A stretch of 64,000 nucleotides of DNA, from assembly GCA_020630875.1 (NCBI GenBank), contig JAHDIH010000003.1, positions 496,446 through 560,445 of the forward strand. The letters run 5' to 3'. The notes beneath the pieces were generated by a model. The model did no database searches, was not told the DNA's origin, and saw only the letters and a list, made by a program, of their open reading frames with translations. The translations under genes were made by a program, and so were the position numbers. The DNA comes from Deltaproteobacteria bacterium. Lineage in GTDB: Bacteria; Myxococcota_A; Polyangia; Haliangiales; Haliangiaceae. How positions within the stretch are numbered: the stretch's first letter is position 1; each line of letters opens with the position of its first letter. Shown here one piece after another: positions 52,065-61,226 of the stretch.

Positions 52065-53357
52065 ATGCGCGGATTTCTAGTATCATTAATTGCCGTTAGT
52101 TTTGTTACCACTGCTGAAGCTCAGCGTCAGCACACGTGGGAAGCGGGATTCTTTATTGGTGGTTACGTCTTCTCGGAAGACTCAAGACTGGGCACGAACG
52201 ACCCCACCAAAACGGCAATTGCTCCAAGCCTCGATGTAGGATTGAGAATGGCGTATCTTTTCGGTCCTAAGTTTTCAGCCGAAATAGAAGTGGCGCTGAT
52301 GCCAACAGAAATGAAGTCCAGTGGTGATGGAATCTTTGTCTTCAACCCAAGAATTCACGCTGTACTAGATTTCAGAAGCGACAAGTCTTTGCAACCCTTC
52401 GCACTTCTTGGTGTTGGCGCGCTGACTGCGGTTTCTTCAGACGAACAACAAATCGGTAATGGTATTTGGCCCAACGGCTATATCGGCGCGGGCGTGAGGT
52501 ACATCGGTTCTCGACGAATGGGGCTACGTGCCGACGCCCGACTTCACATCATGCCTGGCCGGGAAGGAACTGCTATCGCTCCTGAGTTTGAATTTCTTGC
52601 CGCCTTTGTTAGAACGTTCGGCGGTCCCGAGAACAAAACATTACGCGCCGGAGGTGACGAAGATGGCGATGGTCTCATCAATAGGCTCGACAAATGCCCG
52701 GAGCAAAAAGAGGACTTAGACGGCTTCCAAGACGATGACGGGTGCCCAGACATCGACGACGACGAGGACGGGGTCATCGATGCCAATGATAAATGCCCTC
52801 AAGACAAGGAGACCAACAACGGCTATAAAGACGATGACGGGTGTCGAGATTCCTTACCGCAATCGATTTTGGAAGTAGAGGGACATCAGCCGGCAATTGC
52901 TTTTGAAAGAAACTCTGAACAACTCACCGCCAAAGGAAATGTAGCAGTGAAGAAGCTTGCCGCAATACTCTACGATCACGGGTCTATTACTTACGAACTC
53001 GCGGTTCATGTTAGCGGAACAGCGGATGATCTAGAGCTTTCATGGCAACGAGCAAGCGTAGTAAAAGACGCTCTGATTTTGGAAGGCATCACCGAAGAGC
53101 GCATTTTGGCTACCGGGTACGGAGCAGATTCTCCAAACGGAACGCTCCCAGACAACCGAGTGGTCTTAACGGTACTTACCAAAGCCGAAATGGAAAAGAC
53201 TCAAGCAGTCGTCGATGGTAGAAAAGAAACGTTAGATACCCGAGCAGAAGAAGCTGCCAAAGCCGCAGAAGAAGCGGCGAAAGCAGAAGCGGAGGCCGCC
53301 AAAGCCGCCGAGGAAGCTGGCGACCTAGATGCAGGAGAGATAGAGTTGGACCAATAA
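52065..53357 (+). CDS. Outer-membrane protein: beta-barrel, thrombospondin-3 repeats, OmpA domain
   Basis: 430 residues. A signal peptide (FLVSLIAVSFVTTAEA) is followed by a barrel of about 180 residues. Calcium-type thrombospondin-3 repeats follow (GDEDGDGLINRLDKCPEQ, DDDGCPDIDDDEDGV). An OmpA-like peptidoglycan-binding domain comes next (LSWQRASVVKDALI, ATGYGADSPNG, NRVV). An Ala/Glu/Lys tail (EEAAKAAEEAAKAEAEAAKA), probably a helix, is added at the end. It links outer membrane and wall. It lies 44 bases downstream of the CarboxypepD-like gene, possibly co-transcribed. No strong ribosome site. Confidence 0.9.
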   Translation: MRGFLVSLIAVSFVTTAEAQRQHTWEAGFFIGGYVFSEDSRLGTNDPTKTAIAPSLDVGLRMAYLFGPKFSAEIEVALMPTEMKSSGDGIFVFNPRIHAVLDFRSDKSLQPFALLGVGALTAVSSDEQQIGNGIWPNGYIGAGVRYIGSRRMGLRADARLHIMPGREGTAIAPEFEFLAAFVRTFGGPENKTLRAGGDEDGDGLINRLDKCPEQKEDLDGFQDDDGCPDIDDDEDGVIDANDKCPQDKETNNGYKDDDGCRDSLPQSILEVEGHQPAIAFERNSEQLTAKGNVAVKKLAAILYDHGSITYELAVHVSGTADDLELSWQRASVVKDALILEGITEERILATGYGADSPNGTLPDNRVVLTVLTKAEMEKTQAVVDGRKETLDTRAEEAAKAAEEAAKAEAEAAKAAEEAGDLDAGEIELDQ

Positions 53358-53362
53358 GAGCT

Positions 53363-53806
53363 CTATGGGACCGAGAATCTGTAAGGCGTTTTCGACTTGG
53401 CCGGCCGCCGATTGCAATTGTCGCAACTAAGTTTGTCTAAAGCGTGGGTCGTCACGTTAGCGAACGCTGGCAGCGATAACGTCAAACGGTCACCGCGCTC
53501 TACCGAGGTGGTGAAAAACAGCAACAACGCTCCCTTCTTTCCGAACTTAACCTTCGCTGTCTTTGTATTCAAAGGCTTTCCATTTTTGCTCACCTTCAAA
53601 ATAGTTTTGGCCTTGGCAATGGCAAAGTTGGAGCGCATGGCGATCAATTCCTTCCACGGCCCCCCCTTAGTATTGCCAGGAGTCCAACGCAAAAGAAATC
53701 CTACATTGGAAGCTTTTCGCTGGACCGCGACATGAATTTCTGTGGGCTTGTCGTGAGCGTACGCCATTGGCGTTAGCCCCAAAAGCAAAATTACCAAGAT
53801 GCGCAA
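53363..53806 (-). CDS. Small secreted protein of unknown function
   Basis: 147 residues with a Sec signal (RILVILLLGLTPMAYA). The mature part is basic and beta-rich (VGFLLRWTPGNTKGGPWKEL, LTLSLPAFANVTTHALDK) with a CDNC pair near the end. No match I can name. TTG start at 53806, directly after the stop of the large PHP gene (3 bases), so it is probably read with it; the start is uncertain. It ends 5 bases from the convergent OmpA gene. Confidence 0.65.
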   Translation of the reverse strand: MRILVILLLGLTPMAYAHDKPTEIHVAVQRKASNVGFLLRWTPGNTKGGPWKELIAMRSNFAIAKAKTILKVSKNGKPLNTKTAKVKFGKKGALLLFFTTSVERGDRLTLSLPAFANVTTHALDKLSCDNCNRRPAKSKTPYRFSVP

Positions 53807-53808
53807 GG

Positions 53809-56800
53809 CTAACGGTACCCTTCAAATTCTTTAAAAATATCCGGCGGCGCATTTTTTAGCGATGTTGGAGTAGGTAGAGGAGCATCGAACTTTCCATTAC
53901 CATCCACGTCGACAAAGATGGGATTCGTGAGGGCGTACGGATTCATTATGAATTTGGTCTGCGGCCTCACGTTGCCCCAGGGATTAAGCAAGTCTTCAAA
54001 GTCAAAACCGACACTCAGTGCGTTAATGATCGGAGCTGCCAAGTCAATCTCCTCCTCCTGTGGAGTGAGGATGGGGAACATGTTTGCTGAGCTGGTTGCC
54101 TCCACTACTACCCAAGAATCAACCGTTAAACTAAGTGTTACCGTTCCGTCATAGCTAGTCTGCTCTTCACTGCTAAGTGAAATCTCTTCCACAATACCAC
54201 CATTGGCCCATACCGTAATTTTCTCTGCTGGGGCCCACTGCGGAGCGCGTAGTTCAATGGCAAGCACACTGGTTCCTGAGTGCAGCTGCCCCATCGAGCT
54301 GTCTCCCATAGAAGCCTTCAGAAAGAGGCCCTGACTGATAGAAACGTCTCCAGACTTGAGGCCGTCCACTACCACTTGGTCGGTCAATATCGCCGGGTCG
54401 TCTTTTTCTCCGACGTTCACGTAAGTTCTAGCAAACCCGGGAGCGGTATGGCCGTGGCTGTCGGACGTTCCGACGCCCACTTTAAATATTCCTCGATTGA
54501 GCATCGCGAACCAGTCGTCGACTACACCAGGGAATGCAACCTTGCCATCAGCATCAAGAAGTACCTCTCCGGGAGTCAACGTAATGCCTGTGGGATGAGG
54601 AAGAGGCGGCAATGGATCCGGAACGCGGTAGTTACGAACGTTGTGTTGGTATTTTCCAGTGTAAAGTTCAATGGTATCGAAGTCCCATGAAAAATTCTCC
54701 ACACCGAACTCGTTGGTGTAGGGTTGAAACACAGCGGTAAAGCCGGATGCCGCCTCTGGGTTCCCTGTATCTTGACTGAAGTTAAAGTCAGAAAAGTAGC
54801 CAAGAATCGAGTCTCTGACGTGGTTGACTTGAACGATCGTGTTTTCTGGGTCAATAGCTCCACGCTCTCTTATTTGATCGAAAATCGATTGCGGCGTTCT
54901 TCCCTGCCAGATGATGTCACCTCCACGTGGCGAACTTGCATCGTAGGCGAGTGGGTACCCGTTAAAGTGGCCCATTTCGAAAGACGTGACCTCAACGCCA
55001 ATGGAGGTATGCAACCAGTCATCAAGTCCTTCAGCTACTATTTCCGGCCGGTAGTCCGCAATCGCATTATGATCGGTAGACGCGACGTGCTCAAGTCCTT
55101 CCCCGACCAGGCTTCGCACGTGGGTCGTCAACGACGTTCCCGAGTCCGGCGAATTTAATGCGTGCAAATGCAAGTCCGTACTGATGTAGCCAGGAGTTTC
55201 GAAAGCTCGCTTGAGCGCAAGTCCCACTTGCTTGGTTTGGCCGGTGCCAATTTCAATTTCTTCCGTGGACAGCTCGTACTCTGGACCTCTTGATGCAACC
55301 ACGTCGTAGGTTCCTGGACGAACTTTGATGGAGGCGGTACCGTACGCATCAGTGTAGACCAACCCCTCGACGTATCCGGACTTAGTCGGTTCAAAATCAG
55401 TTGACCGCTGCGAATCGCCCAGAGATAGATCGAATAAAAAGTCTCGAGGATCTTTGTTGTTGTCTGCAGGATCGTGCCGTCCAACAATGGTCACTTTTGC
55501 TGGCACTGCAACGCCATTTTCATCGACGACGTTGACGGCCACCTCTGCAGGTGGGGCAACTTGTTGTTCCACGAACGTAGCAGCCGTAACACTTACGATT
55601 TGGCTTGCCCGATCGTAGACGTCATCAGCAACGACAATTTCATAGTCGCCTCGCGGGACCGTGCACGCCCAATCGCCTGCCCCATTCGTGCGAGCGGCAG
55701 TCACAAAACGCTTAGTGGCTTCTTCCCTGACAACGATACGAACGTCTTCAATTCCCGCGAGGGATCTGGAGTCCAGAAGTCTGCCAGTAAGCTTCTCTAT
55801 CTCCTGCCCGGTAGAGTCGAAGTACGGCTTTGCTGCCGATGCGATATCTCCAGCCCCGACAGAAAAGAATGTAGAGTAAGAGAAGTTTTGATTTGCCAGC
55901 ATTACAGGTGGAGGATGATGATGAAAAGTCCCCATCAATCCCGCGATAATAAAAGGTACTACGATACTGCTAGGCTTGATCTCTTGTCCGGCATAGCTAT
56001 CCGCGAACTGATTGACGTAATTGTCATCTGTTGCTGGGGCATAGTATGCATACGACACTTTTTTACCGGAGGCGGCGATGTATTCGGTGACGATTCCAGG
56101 AAATGCAGGAAGTCCGGTAGAAATCTCGTAAGCGTCTCGGATTGCATTTTCGATATCTAAACCGGGAACGCCAGCAACAAATTTATCCATCGCTCCGTTA
56201 AATTGAATGAGAGACCCCATCGGTACCGAGACTTCAACATTTTCGATACCAGGAATGTCCAGTCCGGCCCCTGCGAATTGTGAGGGCTCAAGAAATGGAA
56301 AAGGATGGACCGTGTTGGTGTCGTTGGTCACGGTGGTTCGTATTTCAACGACCGAACTTCCCGGCTCAAGGATGTACCTAATTTTAAACTTCAAACCAGC
56401 TTCGAACAGCATCGCTTGATTGACGAGATGTGCAGCCTGAAAGAAATCGTCGCCGACCCCTTCGACTACCAGAACTGCCGCTTCCCCATTGCTACCTGAG
56501 TTTTCTATGGAAAATTTTTCAGGGCGGAATCCTTCCAAAAAGAAAATTGGTGCGAGCTCTGTCAGTTCATCAGCACCTTCGCCACTCGGACGCTGAAGGT
56601 CTGCATCGATAATTCCACCTCCATTGAAAAGTGAGGCTCGGTTGACTTCAGGACCATGGATCACCACTCGAATCTTGTCGTTCTCCAGCATGTAATCACC
56701 AATCGTGCCGAGCGCTTGAGGGCCACCGATCAACTGATCGTCGTTAGTGATTAAATAGACGGAAGAAGTTGCACTTTGGTTAGAACCGCAACTCGCGAGC

Positions 56801-56835
56801 AATAGCGTGACGACGAATAATGTAAATCTAGACAT
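53809..56835 (-). CDS. CehA/McbA-type PHP metallohydrolase lipoprotein
   Basis: 1008 residues. Lipobox LASC at Cys16. The N-terminal half is beta-rich. Two carboxypeptidase-regulatory-like sandwiches follow in the middle (for example AGIEDVRIVVREEATKRF and VNVVDENGVAVPAKVTIVG). A PHP domain follows with STDLHLHALNSPDSG, ASTDHNAIADYRPEI, GVEVTSFEMGHFNGYP, QVNHVR and GTSDSHGHT, giving the expected His/Asp metal set. Enzymes of the CehA group hydrolyse carbamates or phosphoesters; substrate unknown. It is probably on the envelope surface. The gap of 163 bases to the next gene upstream holds no clear feature. Confidence 0.88.
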   Translation of the reverse strand: MSRFTLFVVTLLLASCGSNQSATSSVYLITNDDQLIGGPQALGTIGDYMLENDKIRVVIHGPEVNRASLFNGGGIIDADLQRPSGEGADELTELAPIFFLEGFRPEKFSIENSGSNGEAAVLVVEGVGDDFFQAAHLVNQAMLFEAGLKFKIRYILEPGSSVVEIRTTVTNDTNTVHPFPFLEPSQFAGAGLDIPGIENVEVSVPMGSLIQFNGAMDKFVAGVPGLDIENAIRDAYEISTGLPAFPGIVTEYIAASGKKVSYAYYAPATDDNYVNQFADSYAGQEIKPSSIVVPFIIAGLMGTFHHHPPPVMLANQNFSYSTFFSVGAGDIASAAKPYFDSTGQEIEKLTGRLLDSRSLAGIEDVRIVVREEATKRFVTAARTNGAGDWACTVPRGDYEIVVADDVYDRASQIVSVTAATFVEQQVAPPAEVAVNVVDENGVAVPAKVTIVGRHDPADNNKDPRDFLFDLSLGDSQRSTDFEPTKSGYVEGLVYTDAYGTASIKVRPGTYDVVASRGPEYELSTEEIEIGTGQTKQVGLALKRAFETPGYISTDLHLHALNSPDSGTSLTTHVRSLVGEGLEHVASTDHNAIADYRPEIVAEGLDDWLHTSIGVEVTSFEMGHFNGYPLAYDASSPRGGDIIWQGRTPQSIFDQIRERGAIDPENTIVQVNHVRDSILGYFSDFNFSQDTGNPEAASGFTAVFQPYTNEFGVENFSWDFDTIELYTGKYQHNVRNYRVPDPLPPLPHPTGITLTPGEVLLDADGKVAFPGVVDDWFAMLNRGIFKVGVGTSDSHGHTAPGFARTYVNVGEKDDPAILTDQVVVDGLKSGDVSISQGLFLKASMGDSSMGQLHSGTSVLAIELRAPQWAPAEKITVWANGGIVEEISLSSEEQTSYDGTVTLSLTVDSWVVVEATSSANMFPILTPQEEEIDLAAPIINALSVGFDFEDLLNPWGNVRPQTKFIMNPYALTNPIFVDVDGNGKFDAPLPTPTSLKNAPPDIFKEFEGYR

Positions 56836-56998
56836 CTAGCGAGAGACTACGCGGATGGGCCATTCGAATAAAGCGTTGATTAAGAGCAACTGTCACGATG
56901 ACGCATCGCGCAACAAAACTACTAATTTTGAGACGATTCTTATTTACGCGGCGCAGCATATAAAAGTGTTCTGTTTTTTAGGGTAAACCATCGGTACA

Positions 56999-58696
56999 AT
57001 GGACGTATTACTAATGATGTCACGACTGCTAGCCATACTTCTTTTGTTCACTGGATGCGACAAGGATATCGATCCCAACCAAAGTAACGACGTAGATGCT
57101 CCAGAGTTGCAAATTGCGACCCCTAACCGAGGAACAATTCAAACGGAAACTTCCACCACGGTAACTGGTTCGGTTAGCGACGAGTCCGTGGTGACCGTCA
57201 CTATCGCTGGAAAAACCGTTGAGGTTGGAGAAGATGGCCGCTTCACCGCCAAAGTTGATTTGGTCCCAGGAGTAAATGTTCTTCAGACTATTGCTCGTGA
57301 CGAGCACGGAAACGAGTCGCAAGATTCTAGAAGTGTACTTTTCGGCACTTTCGCAGCGCCAGGAGACCCGGTATCGGAGGCGATGGCCATTCGACTAAAC
57401 CAAGCCACCTTAGACGTAATGGGAGAAAGAATCGCCGGCATCGTGGCTGGAATGGATATTGAAGCGACCCTTGCGACAGGCGAGCCACTGACGTCTGATG
57501 ACTCAGGGTGTACCAAATACGACGTATTCGTCGATCAATTCACCGCAAGCCACTACGAAACAACTCTTGAGTCTCGCAATGGCGGTATCGACTTTGAGCT
57601 CACCATCCACAACCCAAATGTTGTCGGTCGAGTGCATTGGAAAACACTCTGCATTCTGCCGAGAGTTTGGTCAGACTACACCATCGTTGCCGACTGGATA
57701 AAAGTACGTGGCAAGCTCGATATTTCTCTCGATGCCAACGACGAGATTGTAGTGGACATTCGTGAAGCGGAAACCGAAAGCCAAAACTTCGACTTTGACT
57801 CCGGAATTATTCTCGACTTCGCAGACTGGATTCTCGACTTCGAAGAACAACTCATGGACAGCATCAAAGAAACCATGGAAGAAGACATGCCCCCCACAGC
57901 ACAGGAACTAATCAGAGGCTTTACCGAAGCTCAAACGTTGACGGTATTTGGCAGTGAAATGACACTTGCAGTTTCGCCTACGGTTTTGGAATTCGATGCG
58001 ACTGGTGGAACCATTGTTTTGGATACCTCAATGAGCGCAATGAACACCCAGGGGTCATCGTTAGGATATTTTAAGTCGCCCATGCCCCTGCCCGCCGCAG
58101 CCATTGCCCCCACCAGTTTCGCCACCCAGATGACGTTTGCTGACGATATGCTAAATCAGGTCTTTCATGTGGCCTGGAGCTCCGGGGCATTGAACACATC
58201 TTTTCCAATCGAAAACGGAGACACCGGTAGTCTGGGAGGTCTCGTTAGCGAATTTAGAATCAACCCAATGGCACCTCCCATCGCGCTGCTAGACAACGAA
58301 AACGGCACCATGAGCATCGCTGCAGGCGACTTGATTATCGATGTAATTGAGCGGGGAACCGGAGACGTAATCACAAGAGTGGCAGTATCACTTTCTCTTG
58401 ATGCTCAACTTGCTCTTGGCCCCAATGGCGGCATTGCACTTTCCGACCCGACATCGCAACTCACGTTCGACGTCCTAACGGAAGGAGTCGAAGGCTCGAA
58501 CATTTTATCAGCACCGCAAATCGAGCAGTTCATGAACGCCATCGGCGGTCAATTGGATGGCGTAATCACGTCAGCTATCGGAGAAATTTCAATGCCGACT
58601 CTCGCCGGTACCATTATCGAACAACCAAACTTTGATGCGTCAGTAGGCTACCTGCAAATACGCGGAGCTCTTGGTATCGACCCGACCGCGCAATAG
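56999..58696 (+). CDS. Predicted lipoprotein with Ig-like domain, unknown function
   Basis: 565 residues; a lipoprotein signal (SRLLAILLLFTGC) starts after one or more Met (56999, 57014, 57017 all possible). Residues about 45-120 form an Ig-like domain (TTVTGSVSDESVVTVTIAGKTVEVGEDGRF). The main part is beta-rich with an amphipathic section (LDFADWILDFEEQLMDSIKETMEED) that recalls lipid-binding BPI-type folds, but this is weak. A C-terminal repeat-like part has ISMPTLAGTII. No enzyme motif. Divergent from the PHP gene. Confidence 0.75.
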   Translation: MDVLLMMSRLLAILLLFTGCDKDIDPNQSNDVDAPELQIATPNRGTIQTETSTTVTGSVSDESVVTVTIAGKTVEVGEDGRFTAKVDLVPGVNVLQTIARDEHGNESQDSRSVLFGTFAAPGDPVSEAMAIRLNQATLDVMGERIAGIVAGMDIEATLATGEPLTSDDSGCTKYDVFVDQFTASHYETTLESRNGGIDFELTIHNPNVVGRVHWKTLCILPRVWSDYTIVADWIKVRGKLDISLDANDEIVVDIREAETESQNFDFDSGIILDFADWILDFEEQLMDSIKETMEEDMPPTAQELIRGFTEAQTLTVFGSEMTLAVSPTVLEFDATGGTIVLDTSMSAMNTQGSSLGYFKSPMPLPAAAIAPTSFATQMTFADDMLNQVFHVAWSSGALNTSFPIENGDTGSLGGLVSEFRINPMAPPIALLDNENGTMSIAAGDLIIDVIERGTGDVITRVAVSLSLDAQLALGPNGGIALSDPTSQLTFDVLTEGVEGSNILSAPQIEQFMNAIGGQLDGVITSAIGEISMPTLAGTIIEQPNFDASVGYLQIRGALGIDPTAQ

Positions 58697-58710
58697 TTTA
58701 GTTACAAAAA

Positions 58711-58760
58711 AGAAAAAGTGAAGCCGAGTATACTCCCCCATTTTGAAGTAACTCGGCTTC
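58711..58760 (-). terminator. Intrinsic terminator on the minus strand
   Basis: A perfect 9-bp stem, GAAGCCGAG (58720-58728) and CTCGGCTTC (58752-58760), with a 23-base loop. Read on the minus strand it is followed by ACTTTTTCTTTTTT (the A-rich tract at 58705-58718). It lies 137 bases beyond the SpoIID stop, so either the SpoIID mRNA has a long tail or a separate short RNA ends here. Confidence 0.75.
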
Positions 58761-58896
58761 TAAAGAGCATGACGGCTTAGCCCCCTGCAGCTTTTGGCAT
58801 GCTTGTTTATCTCTTGAATCCGATTGTAGAGTAACAAGAGAATACTCGCAAGTGCATGTTTTAACTAATCTCTTAGCAAGCCGCGTCAAAAAATTC

Positions 58897-60489
58897 TTAG
58901 TAAAGCTTCTGAAGCGAGATCCCTGAGTAGTAATGTTTAAGGATTCGCTGGTGAGAAATGCCTTTTTCGGCCATTCCGATCGCTCCTAACTGGCACATGC
59001 CCACTCCGTGGCCAAACCCCGCCCCACTAAATACAAAGTCCGGACCACGCTTGGTAACCAAAAATAACGAGGACCGAAGGTTCCCCAACGCCCTTCGGAT
59101 GTTCAGGTCCCCTCGAATGACTGATTCGCCATGACTGCCCTGCATTTTTACAGAGGACAAACGCCCGGACTTTAGCCTTTGAAGCGGAGTAATCGAAACT
59201 AGCGTGCCGATGGACATGCCCCGGGACTTCAGATTGGCTTCTATTTCTGACGCGTGCACGTGCTTGTTCCATCGGTAACGCCCCCTGCTCCACTTGCTCA
59301 CCCCGCAGTAGGCTCCTCTCTTCTTGAGAAAGCCTCCCACTCGATTCATGACTGGCGGACCGGAATAAGCCATATCATTTTTGGCTGAAAGGACCGGGTC
59401 CACATCACCTCCCCAAATCGCATGCTTATCTTCGGTATGACCACCGCATGCCGCGCTGTAGCGAGCATCAACCAGCTTGCGGTTTGCTACCATGGTTACG
59501 CCACGCGTCTGCTTTACCGCTTTTGTCGTTCGCGGATCTTCTGCACCGGCACCGGCATAGACCTGACATTGTTGCGTGGAGCACAACAGGAACGGTTTGG
59601 TATGATGACGTCGTCCCAGCTTTTGCAAAAGTTCAGTTCGCGCGGCTATTGCTTGAGACTTAAGTGCTGCCTGCGGGGCGTCGGGATAAATCTCTGCAGG
59701 AACCAACCCTTCTAACAAGGTCTCTGCGCCAATCGCGTTGCCAACGGTAAGGTTGCCATCATCACCAACCGTGGCGTAGATAGCACCGCGGTACTTTCGC
59801 GTTACTTGTTTAGTGTGTTTTTGAGAGCCCCCTCCTCCTTGCGTGACCCCTTCAACCCAGATGGTCCCCTTGGTTGGAAAAAACCACAATATGGAGGGAT
59901 TCGCGACGGTAGCTTTGGCGGAACGAGCAGTGATTACGCCCTTTGGTTTTGAAACGAGCTCCTCGTAGGTTGTTGCGGGAACGCCAAACTTCAACTTGGC
60001 TTTCTCAACTTTTGATTTTACGTCTGCGGTTGCCCCAGGCCAAATGGCAATGACAGTTTCCCGATTATCTACAATGGCGCCAGATACAGCGAACATCGTT
60101 CCCGTATCAAACATCGTCGCGGTCGGTTCCTTACGTTTCCAAAATGCCAACCGACGCTCGACCTGCGAAGACTTCATGGTTCGAATTCGTTCCACAACCA
60201 CCCAACTCTTAGTTTTTGCTTTTTGCGACTTTCCGACTGAGATCGTCCAATCGTCGCCCCCCAGAATAGCGGATGACCCGTCGCCGTTAGGACGCACCAC
60301 AATGCCGCCTCCGATCCGGACCTGCTGCCTGCCACTTACTAATTCGATCGTTACCAGCGGTTGTCCATCTGCATCGAATTGGAATTGACTTGAAAACAAA
60401 CGCTCCAGCTTATCCGCTGGCGAAACTGATGGGTCCGCGACTGCCCATGAGCACCAAAACAACGACAGAAGTCCAAGCAATACTCTCAC
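58897..60489 (-). CDS. SpoIID/LytB-domain protein, secreted
   Basis: 530 residues. Signal peptide (VLLGLLSLFWCSWAVA). The SpoIID domain spans about residues 240-520: GLVPAEIYPDAPQAALKSQAIAARTEL, YSAACGGHTE and GHGVGMCQLGAIGMAEKG. SpoIID proteins cleave or stimulate cleavage of denuded peptidoglycan; here in a Gram-negative. The first 230 residues are an unrecognised beta-rich part. The start GTG 60489 has no alternative nearby ATG. It sits 38 bases downstream of the CPBP gene. Confidence 0.9.
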   Translation of the reverse strand: MRVLLGLLSLFWCSWAVADPSVSPADKLERLFSSQFQFDADGQPLVTIELVSGRQQVRIGGGIVVRPNGDGSSAILGGDDWTISVGKSQKAKTKSWVVVERIRTMKSSQVERRLAFWKRKEPTATMFDTGTMFAVSGAIVDNRETVIAIWPGATADVKSKVEKAKLKFGVPATTYEELVSKPKGVITARSAKATVANPSILWFFPTKGTIWVEGVTQGGGGSQKHTKQVTRKYRGAIYATVGDDGNLTVGNAIGAETLLEGLVPAEIYPDAPQAALKSQAIAARTELLQKLGRRHHTKPFLLCSTQQCQVYAGAGAEDPRTTKAVKQTRGVTMVANRKLVDARYSAACGGHTEDKHAIWGGDVDPVLSAKNDMAYSGPPVMNRVGGFLKKRGAYCGVSKWSRGRYRWNKHVHASEIEANLKSRGMSIGTLVSITPLQRLKSGRLSSVKMQGSHGESVIRGDLNIRRALGNLRSSLFLVTKRGPDFVFSGAGFGHGVGMCQLGAIGMAEKGISHQRILKHYYSGISLQKLY

Positions 60490-60527
60490 TTGAGAAGAGT
60501 AAGTCAGCTCCTTAATTCGGCCCAGTT

Positions 60528-61082
60528 TTATGCCCTGGTGCGCGCAATGTGAGTCAAATTAAGCCAATTGATCAACACATGGGCTGTAATAGGAGCCACA
60601 AGTCCCCACTCAAGAGACATCAAGCCAAATCCATAGCCGATGGAGACTGCCATTAGCGTCCAGGGCAAAAAGTGTCGATTCGGCCCAATGTGCAGCAGTC
60701 CAAATACAACAGCCTGCAGCTCCAATCCGCAAAGAGGAAGCAAAGCCCCCCTAAACAATAGTTCTTCGCCGATTCCGGAACAAAAGGCCAAAATCATGAT
60801 GTCCCATCGGCTGAGGTTCCCCAACAGCGCGTGGAACTCATTGTCTAAGCGTTTGGCCCAATCAAAATGTTTCACCGAGATACGGCTCAAGACGACCACC
60901 ACCAGGCCTATCAGACCTCCAGCAAGCAATGCGGCAAGCCAATTATGGTGAATCAGAAACGGAACCCCCGCGATCTTTGCGATAACCAACGCAATCGCGC
61001 CCATGAGCGCGTATAACGCCACTATCGCGCTTCTATGCGTCGTGGTGCTTCGGCGAGCACGACCCGCTGCGGACATTCCCAT
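60528..61082 (-). CDS. CPBP-family intramembrane glutamic protease
   Basis: 184 residues with about five to six membrane segments. The CAAX/CPBP motifs are present: EELLFRG (EExxxR) in IGEELLFRGALLP, FGLLHIG, and HVLINWLN at the C-terminus. Proteases of this family act inside the inner membrane; one branch (myxosortases) cuts MYXO-CTERM tails. Whether this is such an enzyme cannot be told from the motifs. Starts at ATG 61082 (ATG 61076 also possible), close to the tRNA promoter on the opposite strand. Probably co-transcribed with the SpoIID gene. Confidence 0.88.
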   Translation of the reverse strand: MGMSAAGRARRSTTTHRSAIVALYALMGAIALVIAKIAGVPFLIHHNWLAALLAGGLIGLVVVVLSRISVKHFDWAKRLDNEFHALLGNLSRWDIMILAFCSGIGEELLFRGALLPLCGLELQAVVFGLLHIGPNRHFLPWTLMAVSIGYGFGLMSLEWGLVAPITAHVLINWLNLTHIARTRA

Positions 61083-61104
61083 CTCGCAAGTCTACCCTGA
61101 GTAC

Positions 61105-61133
61105 TTGACACAGGCCATCACAGATCCTATGAA
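61105..61133 (+). promoter_or_regulatory. Sigma-70 promoter of the tRNA-Leu gene
   Basis: Perfect TTGACA (61105-61110), 17-base spacer, TATGAA (61128-61133). Transcription would start about 61140, just before the mature tRNA end at 61143. Confidence 0.8.
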
Positions 61134-61142
61134 ACGACCGCT

Positions 61143-61226
61143 GCGAAGGTGGCGGAACTGGTAGACGCGCAAGCCTAAGGAGCTTGTAGGGTAATTCCTG
61201 TGAGGGTTCGATTCCCTTCCTTCGCA
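61143..61226 (+). tRNA. tRNA-Leu, anticodon AAG
   Basis: 84-base class II tRNA. The acceptor stem GCGAAGG/CCTTCGC pairs fully, the T-arm has TTCGATT in its loop, and the variable arm is long. The anticodon stem CAAGC/GCTTG is perfect with loop CTAAGGA, so positions 34-36 are A-A-G (61177-61179). Bases after discriminator A are CCC, so the CCA end must be added by enzyme. Leu with A34 is unusual in bacteria: it would need TadA deamination to inosine to read CUC as well as CUU. Confidence 0.93.

Noticed and set aside
55474..56160. 228-residue plus-strand frame
   Set aside because: Antisense to the PHP lipoprotein; no recognisable protein.
58698..58889. 63-residue minus-strand frame after the SpoIID gene
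   Set aside because: No ribosome site, and it contains the terminator stem and U-tract region; more likely untranslated RNA.
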